Below, piece by piece: positions 15,256 through 23,501 of a stretch of 64,000 nt of DNA. The notes under the pieces were generated by a model that was not told the origin of the DNA, made no database searches, and was given only the letters and a program-made list of their open reading frames with translations. A program made the position numbers and the translations under genes. Position 1 is the stretch's first letter. Each line of letters starts with the position of its first letter. Source of the stretch: an uncultured Roseburia sp. (GTDB taxonomy: Bacteria; Bacillota; Clostridia; Lachnospirales; Lachnospiraceae); contig CANONN010000001.1 of NCBI GenBank assembly GCA_947567625.1, positions 1-64,000 of the forward strand. Reading direction: 5' to 3'.

Positions 15256-16521
15256 ATGAATTTAGTCATACGAGCGGTTCTGTATACCGGAAGGAAATGG
15301 AAAAAGACCCTGTTGCTGTTCTGCCTGTTACTGACGATCACAACACTGGTGCTGTCCGGGCTTGCCATAGCCGACGCTCAGGAGAAACAGACAGAGGAGG
15401 TGCGCGGCACGACAGGGGCCAGCTTCACGGTAGAGCGGGATCTATCCACAGGCGGCTGGACAAGCGGCTACAGTACGCAAAGATTTATGACAGAGGATAT
15501 GATTCAAAAGATTGCCGCAACAGATGGTATCGCCGGATATGACGCTACCCTGATTACGCTGCCCCGCTTTTTCAACAGCAAGCGTGAACCATTGGTAATC
15601 GAAACGAACTTTAGCTGCTATTGCTATGGCTCGTACAACTCCCAATATCATGAACTGTTTCTGTCAGGACGGTTTGAACTGGTGGAGGGTACGCACATCA
15701 CGGATGATTTGACGAACGGAGCGATTATCAGCAGGCAGCTTGCAGATCAAAATGGTTTGAAGATCGGGGATACCGTGACAGGTATCTACTATCCAGAAAA
15801 CAATACTCCTGCGGTAGATATGGAGATTATCGGCATTTTTGATATTGTAGCTGACAAAGGCGACCAGATCAATATGTATGACGATGCGTCCTATTACGAC
15901 TACTCCAACTACATTTTTTGCAGTATGAAGGCATCGGAAGATATGCTGAAAGGCTGGGGCGAAGATAGCGACGGAATTTCAGAAGCTTATTTCTATGTCA
16001 CGGATGCCGCCCAATTAGACAATGTGATAAGAAAAGTGCAGGGTATTTCCTCTATTGAATGGGACAATTTCAAGATTACTGCCAATAACGAAGTATACCA
16101 GAACATTTCCGGCGCACTCACTGATACCAGTTCTCTGATTACGACCTTGATTGCTCTTATTACCGCTGTGAGCATGGTGCTGATTATTTTGATCCTCTCC
16201 ATGTCCATCCGCGGCCGGAAACATGAAATTGGGATTCTGCTGGCGGTAGGTATCGCAAAGCCAGCCGTCATTTTCCAATATGCGCTGGAAACATTTTTAA
16301 TCGCAATCGTGGCGTTCCCACTGGCATATCTTGCAAGCCAACAGGCCGCAGGAACCCTTGGAACGCTATTAGGCAAAACCGTAGAAAATGTGATCGTCAC
16401 ATCCCAGCATTTTACTCTAGTGGCGGTGGCAGGAAGCATCCTGCTGGCTGCGGCGGTACTGGTATCCTGTATCCCCATCATGCGGCTGAAGCCGAAAACC
16501 ATCCTATCGCAGATGGAATAA
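15256..16521 (+). CDS. FtsX-family ABC transporter permease (second of two)
   Basis: A 421-residue permease related to the preceding gene in length, topology and tail (MRLKPKTILSQME). TM1 about 15-37, ectodomain to about 290, then three TM helices; the SMSIRGRKHEIGILLAVGI block after TM2 is characteristic. ATG 15256 has AAGGAGG 8 nt upstream, 11 bp after the first permease. The pair would form a heterodimer energised by the ATPase that follows. Confidence 0.92.
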   Translation: MNLVIRAVLYTGRKWKKTLLLFCLLLTITTLVLSGLAIADAQEKQTEEVRGTTGASFTVERDLSTGGWTSGYSTQRFMTEDMIQKIAATDGIAGYDATLITLPRFFNSKREPLVIETNFSCYCYGSYNSQYHELFLSGRFELVEGTHITDDLTNGAIISRQLADQNGLKIGDTVTGIYYPENNTPAVDMEIIGIFDIVADKGDQINMYDDASYYDYSNYIFCSMKASEDMLKGWGEDSDGISEAYFYVTDAAQLDNVIRKVQGISSIEWDNFKITANNEVYQNISGALTDTSSLITTLIALITAVSMVLIILILSMSIRGRKHEIGILLAVGIAKPAVIFQYALETFLIAIVAFPLAYLASQQAAGTLGTLLGKTVENVIVTSQHFTLVAVAGSILLAAAVLVSCIPIMRLKPKTILSQME

Positions 16522-16546
16522 TTTTATACAGAAATGAGGCGGTTTT

Positions 16547-17188
16547 ATGAATATCATGGAAATCCAAAATGTTCAATATGCCTATGATGGCAAAAAGAAA
16601 GTTCTGAAAGGCGTCAACGCCCAAATGGAGCAGGGCAGAATGTACGCCATCCTTGGCCCCTCCGGGTGCGGTAAGACCACGCTGCTGTCCCTGCTGGGCG
16701 GTTTGGACAGCCCCACCAGCGGCCAGATTTTGTACCAGGGGGAGGACATTGCAAAGACCGGCCTTGCCGATCACCGACGCAGTCATGTGGCGTTCATCTT
16801 CCAGAGTTATAACTTGATCGACTATCTGACCCCTATAGAGAACGTAGCTTTGACCTCCAAACTTCCGCCGCTCCCCATTCTGGAGCAGTTGGGATTGACC
16901 GCAGAAGAAGCAAAGCGGAATGTGCTGAAGCTGTCCGGGGGCCAGCAACAGCGTGTAGCTATTGCCCGTGCTCTGGCCAGCGACGCGCAGGTAATCCTGG
17001 CCGATGAACCGACCGGGAACTTGGACGAGGATACTGCCGCAGAGATCACAGCCATCCTGAAAGACAGCGCCCATAAATCAGGCAAATGCGTGGTGATTGT
17101 AACGCACTCCAATGAGTTGGCGAAAGAGGCTGATGTGGTTTTTCGGCTTCGCAAAGGAGATTTGCAGATTTTGGATACCTCTGAATAA
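16547..17188 (+). CDS. ABC transporter ATPase (MacB/LolD type)
   Basis: A 213-residue ATPase with Walker [11 protein letters not shown]-loop FQSYN, signature [15 protein letters not shown], Walker [13 protein letters not shown] and H-loop VTHS. It is the third gene of the plus-strand operon, 25 bp after the second permease. The length and motifs match exporters of the MacB and LolCDE group. A strong hairpin follows at 17280-17311. Confidence 0.95.
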   Translation: MNIMEIQNVQYAYDGKKKVLKGVNAQMEQGRMYAILGPSGCGKTTLLSLLGGLDSPTSGQILYQGEDIAKTGLADHRRSHVAFIFQSYNLIDYLTPIENVALTSKLPPLPILEQLGLTAEEAKRNVLKLSGGQQQRVAIARALASDAQVILADEPTGNLDEDTAAEITAILKDSAHKSGKCVVIVTHSNELAKEADVVFRLRKGDLQILDTSE

Positions 17189-17279
17189 GAAAAGGTTTCC
17201 TGTTTTTTTGTTCCTCAAAGTTCCGTTTCTCTTTTGAGAAACTCCTCAATGAGGAACAGGCTTAAAGCCTACCAAAAGA

Positions 17280-17311
17280 GGCTGTCGGTTTTTCACGAAA
17301 AACCGACAGCC
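17280..17311. terminator. Bidirectional terminator
   Basis: A perfect 15-bp stem, GGCTGTCGGTTTTTC (17280-17294) with GAAAAACCGACAGCC (17297-17311), and a 2-nt gap. It lies between the plus-strand ABC operon and the minus-strand aldolase gene and would serve both. A second imperfect hairpin (GTTCCTCA/TGAGGAAC with an inner GTTTCTC/GAGAAAC) lies between 17210 and 17260. Confidence 0.85.
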
Positions 17312-17329
17312 TGCTCTTTCTTTCACAAT

Positions 17330-18304
17330 TTAATCCAACATTGTAAGCTCTTTATAGTAGTCCGAATAATCCTTCCGCTTTTCGTTGGTAAAAGCGATCG
17401 CGGTGCGCGGATGCTGATTGAGGATACCGGTCATAAGGTACTGTAAATCATAGCCCCATACCGTGCCCTCCTCCTGCAGCTTTTTCATATAGTTCTCCAC
17501 AAACTGAATGACCGGGAATAACTGGTACTTGGGATTGCGCAGAAGTCCCAGCAAGAGCTCCATCGCACAGTTGCCCGCGCCGCGGCCCATGCCAAGATAG
17601 GTGGCGTCCAGCCAGTCCACGCCGTCCCCGACCGCCTCGATGGTATTGGCAAATGCAAGCTGCTGATTGTTGTGGGCATGAATCCCGATCTTTTTGTTGT
17701 ACTTTGCTGCAAACTCGGCATAGATATCCACGATGCGCTCAATCTGCTCCGGGTAGAGCGCCCCATAACTGTCGACAATATATATCACATCCACCGGCGA
17801 TTCCCCCAGAATCTGCAGCGCCGTCTTTAAATACTCCTCCTGCGCATTTGAGATCGCCATAATATTGCAGGTGACCTCATAGCCTTTTTTCACCGCGTCC
17901 TCAATCATATCCACAGCCGCCGGGATCGTGCTCAGATAGGTGGCCACGCGAATCAGATCAATCGGGCTTTCCTGCCGGTCTACGATATCTCTCTGGTAAT
18001 TGCAGCGCCCCACGTCCGCCATGACCGCGAGCTTTAAATCGCTGTCGTTGTCCCCGACAATCGCGCGGATATCTTCGTCATTGCAGAATTTCCACTTGCC
18101 AAACTTCGTGACGTCAAACATATCCTTGGATGCCTTATAGCCGAACTCCATATAGTCGACCCCGGCCTTTCTATTGGTCTCATAAAGTTTTTTCACAAAC
18201 TCATCGGTAAATTGAAAATTGTTCACCAGACCGCCGTCGCGAAGCGTCGCGTCAACCACGCGAATATCCGGGCGGTAATTCATCAATTTGGATACTTCTT
18301 TCAT
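17330..18304 (-). CDS. DmpG/HMGL-like aldolase
   Basis: A 324-residue TIM-barrel aldolase of the HMG-CoA lyase / 4-hydroxy-2-oxovalerate aldolase group. The metal and catalytic motifs are visible: DATLRDGG near the N-terminus, DSYGALYP in the middle, IGIHAHNNQQLAFAN, and LGMGRGAGNCAMELLL. Such enzymes make or cleave 2-keto-hydroxy acids using a divalent metal. ATG 18304 follows GAGAGGAAAG. No acylating aldehyde dehydrogenase (DmpF) or other catabolic partner lies nearby, so this is an orphan; in related genomes such proteins sit near polysaccharide or secondary-metabolite genes, but here the substrate cannot be inferred. Confidence 0.85.
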   Translation of the reverse strand: MKEVSKLMNYRPDIRVVDATLRDGGLVNNFQFTDEFVKKLYETNRKAGVDYMEFGYKASKDMFDVTKFGKWKFCNDEDIRAIVGDNDSDLKLAVMADVGRCNYQRDIVDRQESPIDLIRVATYLSTIPAAVDMIEDAVKKGYEVTCNIMAISNAQEEYLKTALQILGESPVDVIYIVDSYGALYPEQIERIVDIYAEFAAKYNKKIGIHAHNNQQLAFANTIEAVGDGVDWLDATYLGMGRGAGNCAMELLLGLLRNPKYQLFPVIQFVENYMKKLQEEGTVWGYDLQYLMTGILNQHPRTAIAFTNEKRKDYSDYYKELTMLD

Positions 18305-18376
18305 CTTTCCTCTCATTCCGCCGCGCTTGCGGCATTTCCTTCGCAAAAATTATTTCAACGCTTCCATACGCGATAC

Positions 18377-18405
18377 ATTTTAGCACATCAAAGTGTAAAA
18401 GTAAA
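18377..18405 (-). promoter_or_regulatory. Extended -10 promoter of the aldolase gene
   Basis: -10 TAAAAT (18382-18377) preceded by TGC (extended), 17-bp spacer, weak -35 TTTACT (18405-18400). Confidence 0.55.
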
Positions 18406-18409
18406 GATC

Positions 18410-19798
18410 TTACTTCTTCAAATCCTCCAGATCTTTTAGGAGTTCCCTGGAATAAGCGTCCGCCTCCTGATAGATCTGCTCCGCCTTCGCATAATCCTCG
18501 TCAAACAAAGCTTTCAGCGCCTGGGAACCATAATTGTGAAAACGCTTGTGCTTGTCGCCGATCTGATTCCAGTTCACACGTATCTGCTCACGGTTGGGCG
18601 TCATGGCGTAGTAAAAGTGACCAAAACCGCACTTGGAAGGGTCGATCTGAAGCGGCAGTATTTCATGCTCCCTCACCATATGCTCCAAGGTCGCAAGCCA
18701 GTTTCTGTGCGCCCCGATCGCATTATCGATATACTTGTCAAACGCACGCTTCTCCAGCCGGTAAAACGCGTCCAAAGACATTTTCCCCATGATCTTGGCC
18801 GCACCGTCCAGCATCGCCTCCACCTGTACCACTGGTTCCGTGACTTTCTTAAGGCCGCTGCTTACCTCGTGCATCGCGTCGGTATCACCCTGAAGCTGTC
18901 CGCACTGCTCCTCGATATTGGCCGCCACCGATTCCAGCTCAACCATGGAGCTGCTGATCTCCTCGCTGACTGCGGCCAGAGAGCTGATGGAATCGTTGAT
19001 GCCGGAGACATTACAGCGGTTCCCCTCGTTGATCTCCCAGACATGGCCGATCTTCTCCGTCATATCGTTCAATCCTTCAATCGTCTGCTGCGCACTGTCG
19101 GCGCTCTTTTGGGAGGCGGCGCGGATGCCTTCCACAAACCGGCTCATATTGCCGATCAGATTCTTCGTCTCCTCCGCCAGCTTGCGGATTTCCTCGGCCA
19201 CGACGGCGAAACCCTTTCCGGCTTCCCCCGCTCTCGCCGCCTCGATGGAAGCGTTGAGCGCCAGCAGATTCGTCTGCGCCGAAATCGCATTGATTCCCGC
19301 AATCACATCATTCATGTGATCAATCACGTCATACAATTCAGACATATCGCGCTGCATCTCGTGCGACGCCCCGATCATCTGCCCCGACAGGTCGCGGATC
19401 AGCGTCAGCTCACTCTGTCCCGCCTCGATGTGTTCTAACATCAGGGAGCTGTCCTCGGACGCTTTCATCATCGTATTGGTCAGCTCCTCGTGCTGTTCGG
19501 AGACACGTCCGGCCACATCGGCGCTCTCCCTTGCCGCCTGAAAAATAATTCCGGTCGCACCCGCAACCTGCCCGGAGAGCTTCGTCATTTTCTCATTATA
19601 TTGCTCCAAAGTCAAATCCAGCGCACTCAGCTGCATCAACGCCTTCATGTTTTCTTCCAAAACAGCCTCAAACTGCGCCTTTCCCGCACAGAGACGTCTG
19701 TAGATGGCGGCAAGTTCCGTGTTCGATGAATAATCCGCCTCCCGCAATTTAGCAAGTTCCTCAATCAATTGATTTCTGTTTTTTCCTAATGTCATCAT
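18410..19798 (-). CDS. Soluble methyl-accepting chemotaxis protein with CZB domain
   Basis: A 462-residue cytoplasmic chemoreceptor with no TM segment. Residues about 1-75 are an N-terminal helical domain, 80-340 the antiparallel MCP signalling coiled coil with the tip motif [16 protein letters not shown], and the C-terminal 110 residues a CZB (chemoreceptor zinc-binding) domain. The 3His/1Cys set is visible: H in AHRNW, C in KCGFGHF, H in GHFYY and H in RFHNYG. CZB domains bind zinc and respond to zinc or hypochlorite in other bacteria. ATG 19798 follows GGAG by 6 nt. No che or flagellar genes are in the window. Confidence 0.92.
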   Translation of the reverse strand: MMTLGKNRNQLIEELAKLREADYSSNTELAAIYRRLCAGKAQFEAVLEENMKALMQLSALDLTLEQYNEKMTKLSGQVAGATGIIFQAARESADVAGRVSEQHEELTNTMMKASEDSSLMLEHIEAGQSELTLIRDLSGQMIGASHEMQRDMSELYDVIDHMNDVIAGINAISAQTNLLALNASIEAARAGEAGKGFAVVAEEIRKLAEETKNLIGNMSRFVEGIRAASQKSADSAQQTIEGLNDMTEKIGHVWEINEGNRCNVSGINDSISSLAAVSEEISSSMVELESVAANIEEQCGQLQGDTDAMHEVSSGLKKVTEPVVQVEAMLDGAAKIMGKMSLDAFYRLEKRAFDKYIDNAIGAHRNWLATLEHMVREHEILPLQIDPSKCGFGHFYYAMTPNREQIRVNWNQIGDKHKRFHNYGSQALKALFDEDYAKAEQIYQEADAYSRELLKDLEDLKK

Positions 19799-19849
19799 GC
19801 CGTTCTCCAATCTTACCGATGCGTGTCTCACTTGATATCGTGAACTAAT

Positions 19850-21268
19850 CTATACGTTTCTTATATTCTTCAGCCATTTCTGCCGAAACAGACGCACGAG
19901 AAATATGGTGCCCCGAAAACAGAGCTCGACTGCCATCGCAATCCACACGCCCCGCAGCCCAAAGGTTCCTGCCAAAAGAAATGAGAGCGGCAGGCGCACA
20001 CCCCAAAGGCTCACGAGGTTCATAATGCTCGGAATCAACGTGTCGCCGGCTCCGCGCAGCACGCCGGCGGCCACGATCGAAGCCCCAAAGAGGGGCTCGG
20101 CAAACGCCTCAATCCGCAAAATCTTTGCGCCCAGCTCCCTGACCGCCGGGTCGGGAGACAAAAGTCCGATCATAAACGGCGCCGCCAGATACATGAGCGC
20201 CCCCGTCACCGCCATCAGCGCCATGCCCATGCCCACCGTAATCCGGCCAAACGACATGGCAAGCTTACCGCGCCCCGCCCCCACACTCTGCCCGGTCAAT
20301 GTAGTGGCTGCGTTGGCAATACCGTACCCCGGCATATAACAAAGGCTCTCGGCCGTCACCGCGAATGAATTGGCCGCGATGGCAACCACGCCGAGCGGCG
20401 CCACGATTTTGGTCGCAAATACCTGCGCTAAGCACACGACAAAATGCTCAAATCCGATCGGCAGGGCGAGCACTGCGGCGCGTTTGACGCAGGAAAGCTC
20501 CAGCCTGTAGTCCTCGCCGCTCCTTGCCCGCAGCAGCGGTGTGCGAAAAATCAACCAGCTCATCATCATACACATAATTACCAGCTCGGCACAGGCGGTG
20601 CCGAGCGCCGCACCCATCACGCCAAGTCCGGCGCCGGGCACACGAAACGTGACATTCCCCAGGGTCAGATTCCACGAGGGAAAAATAAAAAACAGGTTGA
20701 ATACCACATCCAAAATACACATACAGGAATTTAGTATTCCCGGCACCTTCATATTTCCGCTGCATTGCAGCATACTGCCCGCCAGTCCGTTTAAGGCCAT
20801 CGGCAGCAGCATCCACGCGTAAATCATAAAGTAGCGGGAAGCATCCTTGCAGATCTCTCCCGCACCGCCCAGCCAAAAGGGCAGCCTGCCGCTTATCGCC
20901 GCACCCGTTAAAGCCAGGATTAGCGCCACCGCAAAAACCACGATATAAGACTGTCTTAACACCTGCCTGGCCCGCTTAAAATTCTTTGCGCCGATCTCCT
21001 GCGCGACCTGAATCGAAAATCCCGCTGCCGCCGACGAACAGACGCTGCCAAACAGCCATGTGGTAGTCGCCACCAGCCCGATGGAAGCGGAGGCATCGGA
21101 ACCGAGCCGCCCCACCATGGAAGCGTCGATATACTGCATCACAATGGAAGTGATCTGTGCCATCATCGCCGGCATACTCAGCCGCAGGGCAAGACTGATT
21201 TTCTCCCCGCGCGAAAGCTCCATGCCATTGCGGATATTTGATAATAAATCCTTTTTGCCTTTACTCAT
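19850..21268 (-). CDS. MATE-family multidrug/Na+ antiporter
   Basis: A 472-residue multidrug and toxin extrusion transporter with twelve predicted TM helices in two homologous halves. The MatE features QYIDASMVGRLG near the N-terminus and ANAATTLTGQSVGAGR in the second half are present. It should export cationic drugs or metabolites using a Na+ or H+ gradient. ATG 21268 is preceded by AAAAGGAATCT. It starts 12 bp after the ktrA stop and is probably co-transcribed with the potassium genes, a link without an obvious functional reason. Confidence 0.93.
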   Translation of the reverse strand: MSKGKKDLLSNIRNGMELSRGEKISLALRLSMPAMMAQITSIVMQYIDASMVGRLGSDASASIGLVATTTWLFGSVCSSAAAGFSIQVAQEIGAKNFKRARQVLRQSYIVVFAVALILALTGAAISGRLPFWLGGAGEICKDASRYFMIYAWMLLPMALNGLAGSMLQCSGNMKVPGILNSCMCILDVVFNLFFIFPSWNLTLGNVTFRVPGAGLGVMGAALGTACAELVIMCMMMSWLIFRTPLLRARSGEDYRLELSCVKRAAVLALPIGFEHFVVCLAQVFATKIVAPLGVVAIAANSFAVTAESLCYMPGYGIANAATTLTGQSVGAGRGKLAMSFGRITVGMGMALMAVTGALMYLAAPFMIGLLSPDPAVRELGAKILRIEAFAEPLFGASIVAAGVLRGAGDTLIPSIMNLVSLWGVRLPLSFLLAGTFGLRGVWIAMAVELCFRGTIFLVRLFRQKWLKNIRNV

Positions 21269-21280
21269 AGATTCCTTTTC

Positions 21281-21928
21281 TTATATATGAAAACATTTCT
21301 GGATATCCTTATTTCTCCCCAGGACGAGCATCGTCTCATCCTCGTGAAAAGCGGTGTCCGGTGTGATCGTCATATGCAGTTTGCCCTGACGCTTCATCGC
21401 CATAATATTGACATTATACTTTTTGCGGATATCAATCTCGCCGATCGTTTTGCCCAGCCAGTCATTCGGTATCGATACCTCAAAAATGGCATAATCCTCA
21501 TCGACTTCGATATAGTCAAAGATGTGCTCGGAGCTGTAACGAATCGCCGTCCAGTACGCAAGCTGTTTTTCCGGGTAAACGATATCATCCGCGCCGTTGC
21601 GGAGCAAAAACTTTGCCTGCACGTCGCGCTCCGCTCTCGCCACGACAAACTTGGCTCCCAGCTCCTTTAACAGTGACGTCGTCTCTAAGGACCCCTGAAA
21701 GTCATTGCCGATGGCTACAATACAAACGTCAAAATTGCCAATTCCCAGCGAGCGCAGAAATTCCTCATTGGTACTGTCGCCGATCTGGGCATTTGTCACA
21801 TAGGGCAGCACGTCATCCACGCGCTCCTCCATCCTGTCCACCGCCATCACCTGATGGTCGAGTTCATTTAACTTCATGGCAATATGCTTGCCGAGCCTTC
21901 CCAGGCCGATCAATAAAATTGATTTCAT
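21281..21928 (-). CDS. ktrA: KtrA/TrkA-type potassium uptake regulator
   Basis: A 215-residue RCK protein. The N-terminal Rossmann fold has GLGRLGKHIA (8-17) and an acidic residue after beta-2, for ATP/ADP or NAD binding; the C-terminal RCK_C domain is residues about 140-215. It forms the octameric ring gating KtrB. It lies 99 bp downstream of ktrB. The single RCK unit fits KtrA rather than the double-domain TrkA of Gram-negatives. Confidence 0.93.
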   Translation of the reverse strand: MKSILLIGLGRLGKHIAMKLNELDHQVMAVDRMEERVDDVLPYVTNAQIGDSTNEEFLRSLGIGNFDVCIVAIGNDFQGSLETTSLLKELGAKFVVARAERDVQAKFLLRNGADDIVYPEKQLAYWTAIRYSSEHIFDYIEVDEDYAIFEVSIPNDWLGKTIGEIDIRKKYNVNIMAMKRQGKLHMTITPDTAFHEDETMLVLGRNKDIQKCFHI

Positions 21929-22027
21929 CTCACATGATTCTCCTTCCCGCTTGCTCTCTATTTTATCGGAAACGACATATGCGTCTGCCGTTACCCAACC
22001 ACTGCATAACCTGTGCTTTCTCTGTCT

Positions 22028-23419
22028 TTATCCGACCACAATCTTTCCCTGCGGCAGCTTGGACACATGCGGACGTTTCCTCGACATCGCCGCAAAAACC
22101 AGGGTCAGGCCGCCCACTCTTCCCACATACATCAGCACAATAATAATCATGCGCGATACCATGCCAAGCTCCGGCGTCAAACCCAGCGACAGGCCGACCG
22201 TACCCACTGCGGAAGCCGCCTCAAACAGACAATCGAGCACCGGCAGACCTTCGATACAACTGATGGCGATCGCGCCAAAAACGCTCATTACCAGATACAG
22301 CACAAGGATCGTCGCGCCGTAGCGCACCGTCTCCGGGGCAATTCTCCTGCCAAAACAGCGCACCTCTTCTCTGCGCTTAAACACCGCCACCGCCGAAATC
22401 AATAACACCGCAGCCGTGGTGACTTTCATCCCGCCGGCCGTAGAACCCGGCGCACCGCCGATCAACATTAAAATAATCATAATCATGCGGCTGCCCTCGC
22501 TAAACTCTGCCAAATCGAGCGTATTAAACCCGGCCGTGCGCATCGTCACAGACTGGAAAAGCGCGTGCAGCGCCTTTCCTCCGGTGGATATGCCGTCCCA
22601 TTTGGGCTGCGAGAGATCGAAAAAGAAAAAGAACACGGCCGGCAGCACGATAAAAATTGCCGTCATAAAAAAGATCACCTTGCTCTGCATCGTATAACGG
22701 TGAACATTTAACTTATGTTCGCGCACGTCATTCCAGGTTCCAAACCCGATTCCGCCGATGACAATGAGCAGCATAATGACGACGTGTATCCATGTCTGGT
22801 ATGAATAGGAGGTCAGCGATGAAAACGGCACCTGCTCACCGAGCAGGTCAAAGCCCGCATTGCAAAAGGCCGAGACCGCGTGAAACAGCGAATACCAGAG
22901 CGCTTTCGGCAGTGAATGATTCTGTATGAACACCGGAAAGAGCAACGCCGCCCCGATCAGCTCGATGACAATGCTTGTCTGAATGATAAACCGCGTCAGC
23001 CGCACGATACCGCCCACACTGGGCGCCGCGATCGCTTCCTGCATCGTGCTGCGCTGCATCAGGCTGATTTTCCGCCCCGAAATGACCACGATAATGATCG
23101 CCATCGTGATCACTCCCATGCCGCCGATCTGTATTAACAGCAATATGATAAGCTGGCCGAACAATGACCAATAGGTGACCGTATTTTGCACCACAAGCCC
23201 CGTCACACAGGTGGCAGACGTCGCCGTAAACAAGGCGTCCGCAAAAGACGCCCCCTCTCCCCCCGCCGTGGCGAACGGCAGCATCAGCAAAAGGCTTCCC
23301 GCCAGGATCACGAGCACAAATCCGCATGCAATGATCTGAAACGAAGACCAGTGTTTCTTTTGTGTCAGATTGTCCTCCAAAATGGCCCGTGCTTTATAAT
23401 TTTTTATCTCGTCACTCAT
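22028..23419 (-). CDS. ktrB: KtrB/TrkH-type potassium channel subunit
   Basis: A 463-residue membrane protein of the Trk/Ktr/HKT superfamily, with four repeated M1-P-M2 units. The first selectivity motif TSATCVTGL is clear, and later pore segments follow the same pattern (AVSAFCNAGF, TMRTAGFNT, EAASAVGTVGLS). It takes up K+ driven by Na+ or membrane potential and needs KtrA. ATG 23419 (MSDEIKNYK) has GAGGGAAAGT before it. The genes are arranged B then A. Confidence 0.94.
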   Translation of the reverse strand: MSDEIKNYKARAILEDNLTQKKHWSSFQIIACGFVLVILAGSLLLMLPFATAGGEGASFADALFTATSATCVTGLVVQNTVTYWSLFGQLIILLLIQIGGMGVITMAIIIVVISGRKISLMQRSTMQEAIAAPSVGGIVRLTRFIIQTSIVIELIGAALLFPVFIQNHSLPKALWYSLFHAVSAFCNAGFDLLGEQVPFSSLTSYSYQTWIHVVIMLLIVIGGIGFGTWNDVREHKLNVHRYTMQSKVIFFMTAIFIVLPAVFFFFFDLSQPKWDGISTGGKALHALFQSVTMRTAGFNTLDLAEFSEGSRMIMIILMLIGGAPGSTAGGMKVTTAAVLLISAVAVFKRREEVRCFGRRIAPETVRYGATILVLYLVMSVFGAIAISCIEGLPVLDCLFEAASAVGTVGLSLGLTPELGMVSRMIIIVLMYVGRVGGLTLVFAAMSRKRPHVSKLPQGKIVVG

Positions 23420-23501
23420 ACTTTCCCTCACAATAAAACAATTCGTTCCCGGCCGCGGCGCCTAGATCATCCCGTCGCCGCTCAAACGGCGGCCGGCTCC
23501 G

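Noticed and set aside
13910-17188. ABC trio as a second Bce-type resistance module
   Set aside because: The permeases have a four-TM MacB-type topology rather than ten TM with a TM7-8 ectodomain, there are two of them, and no kinase/regulator pair is adjacent on that strand.
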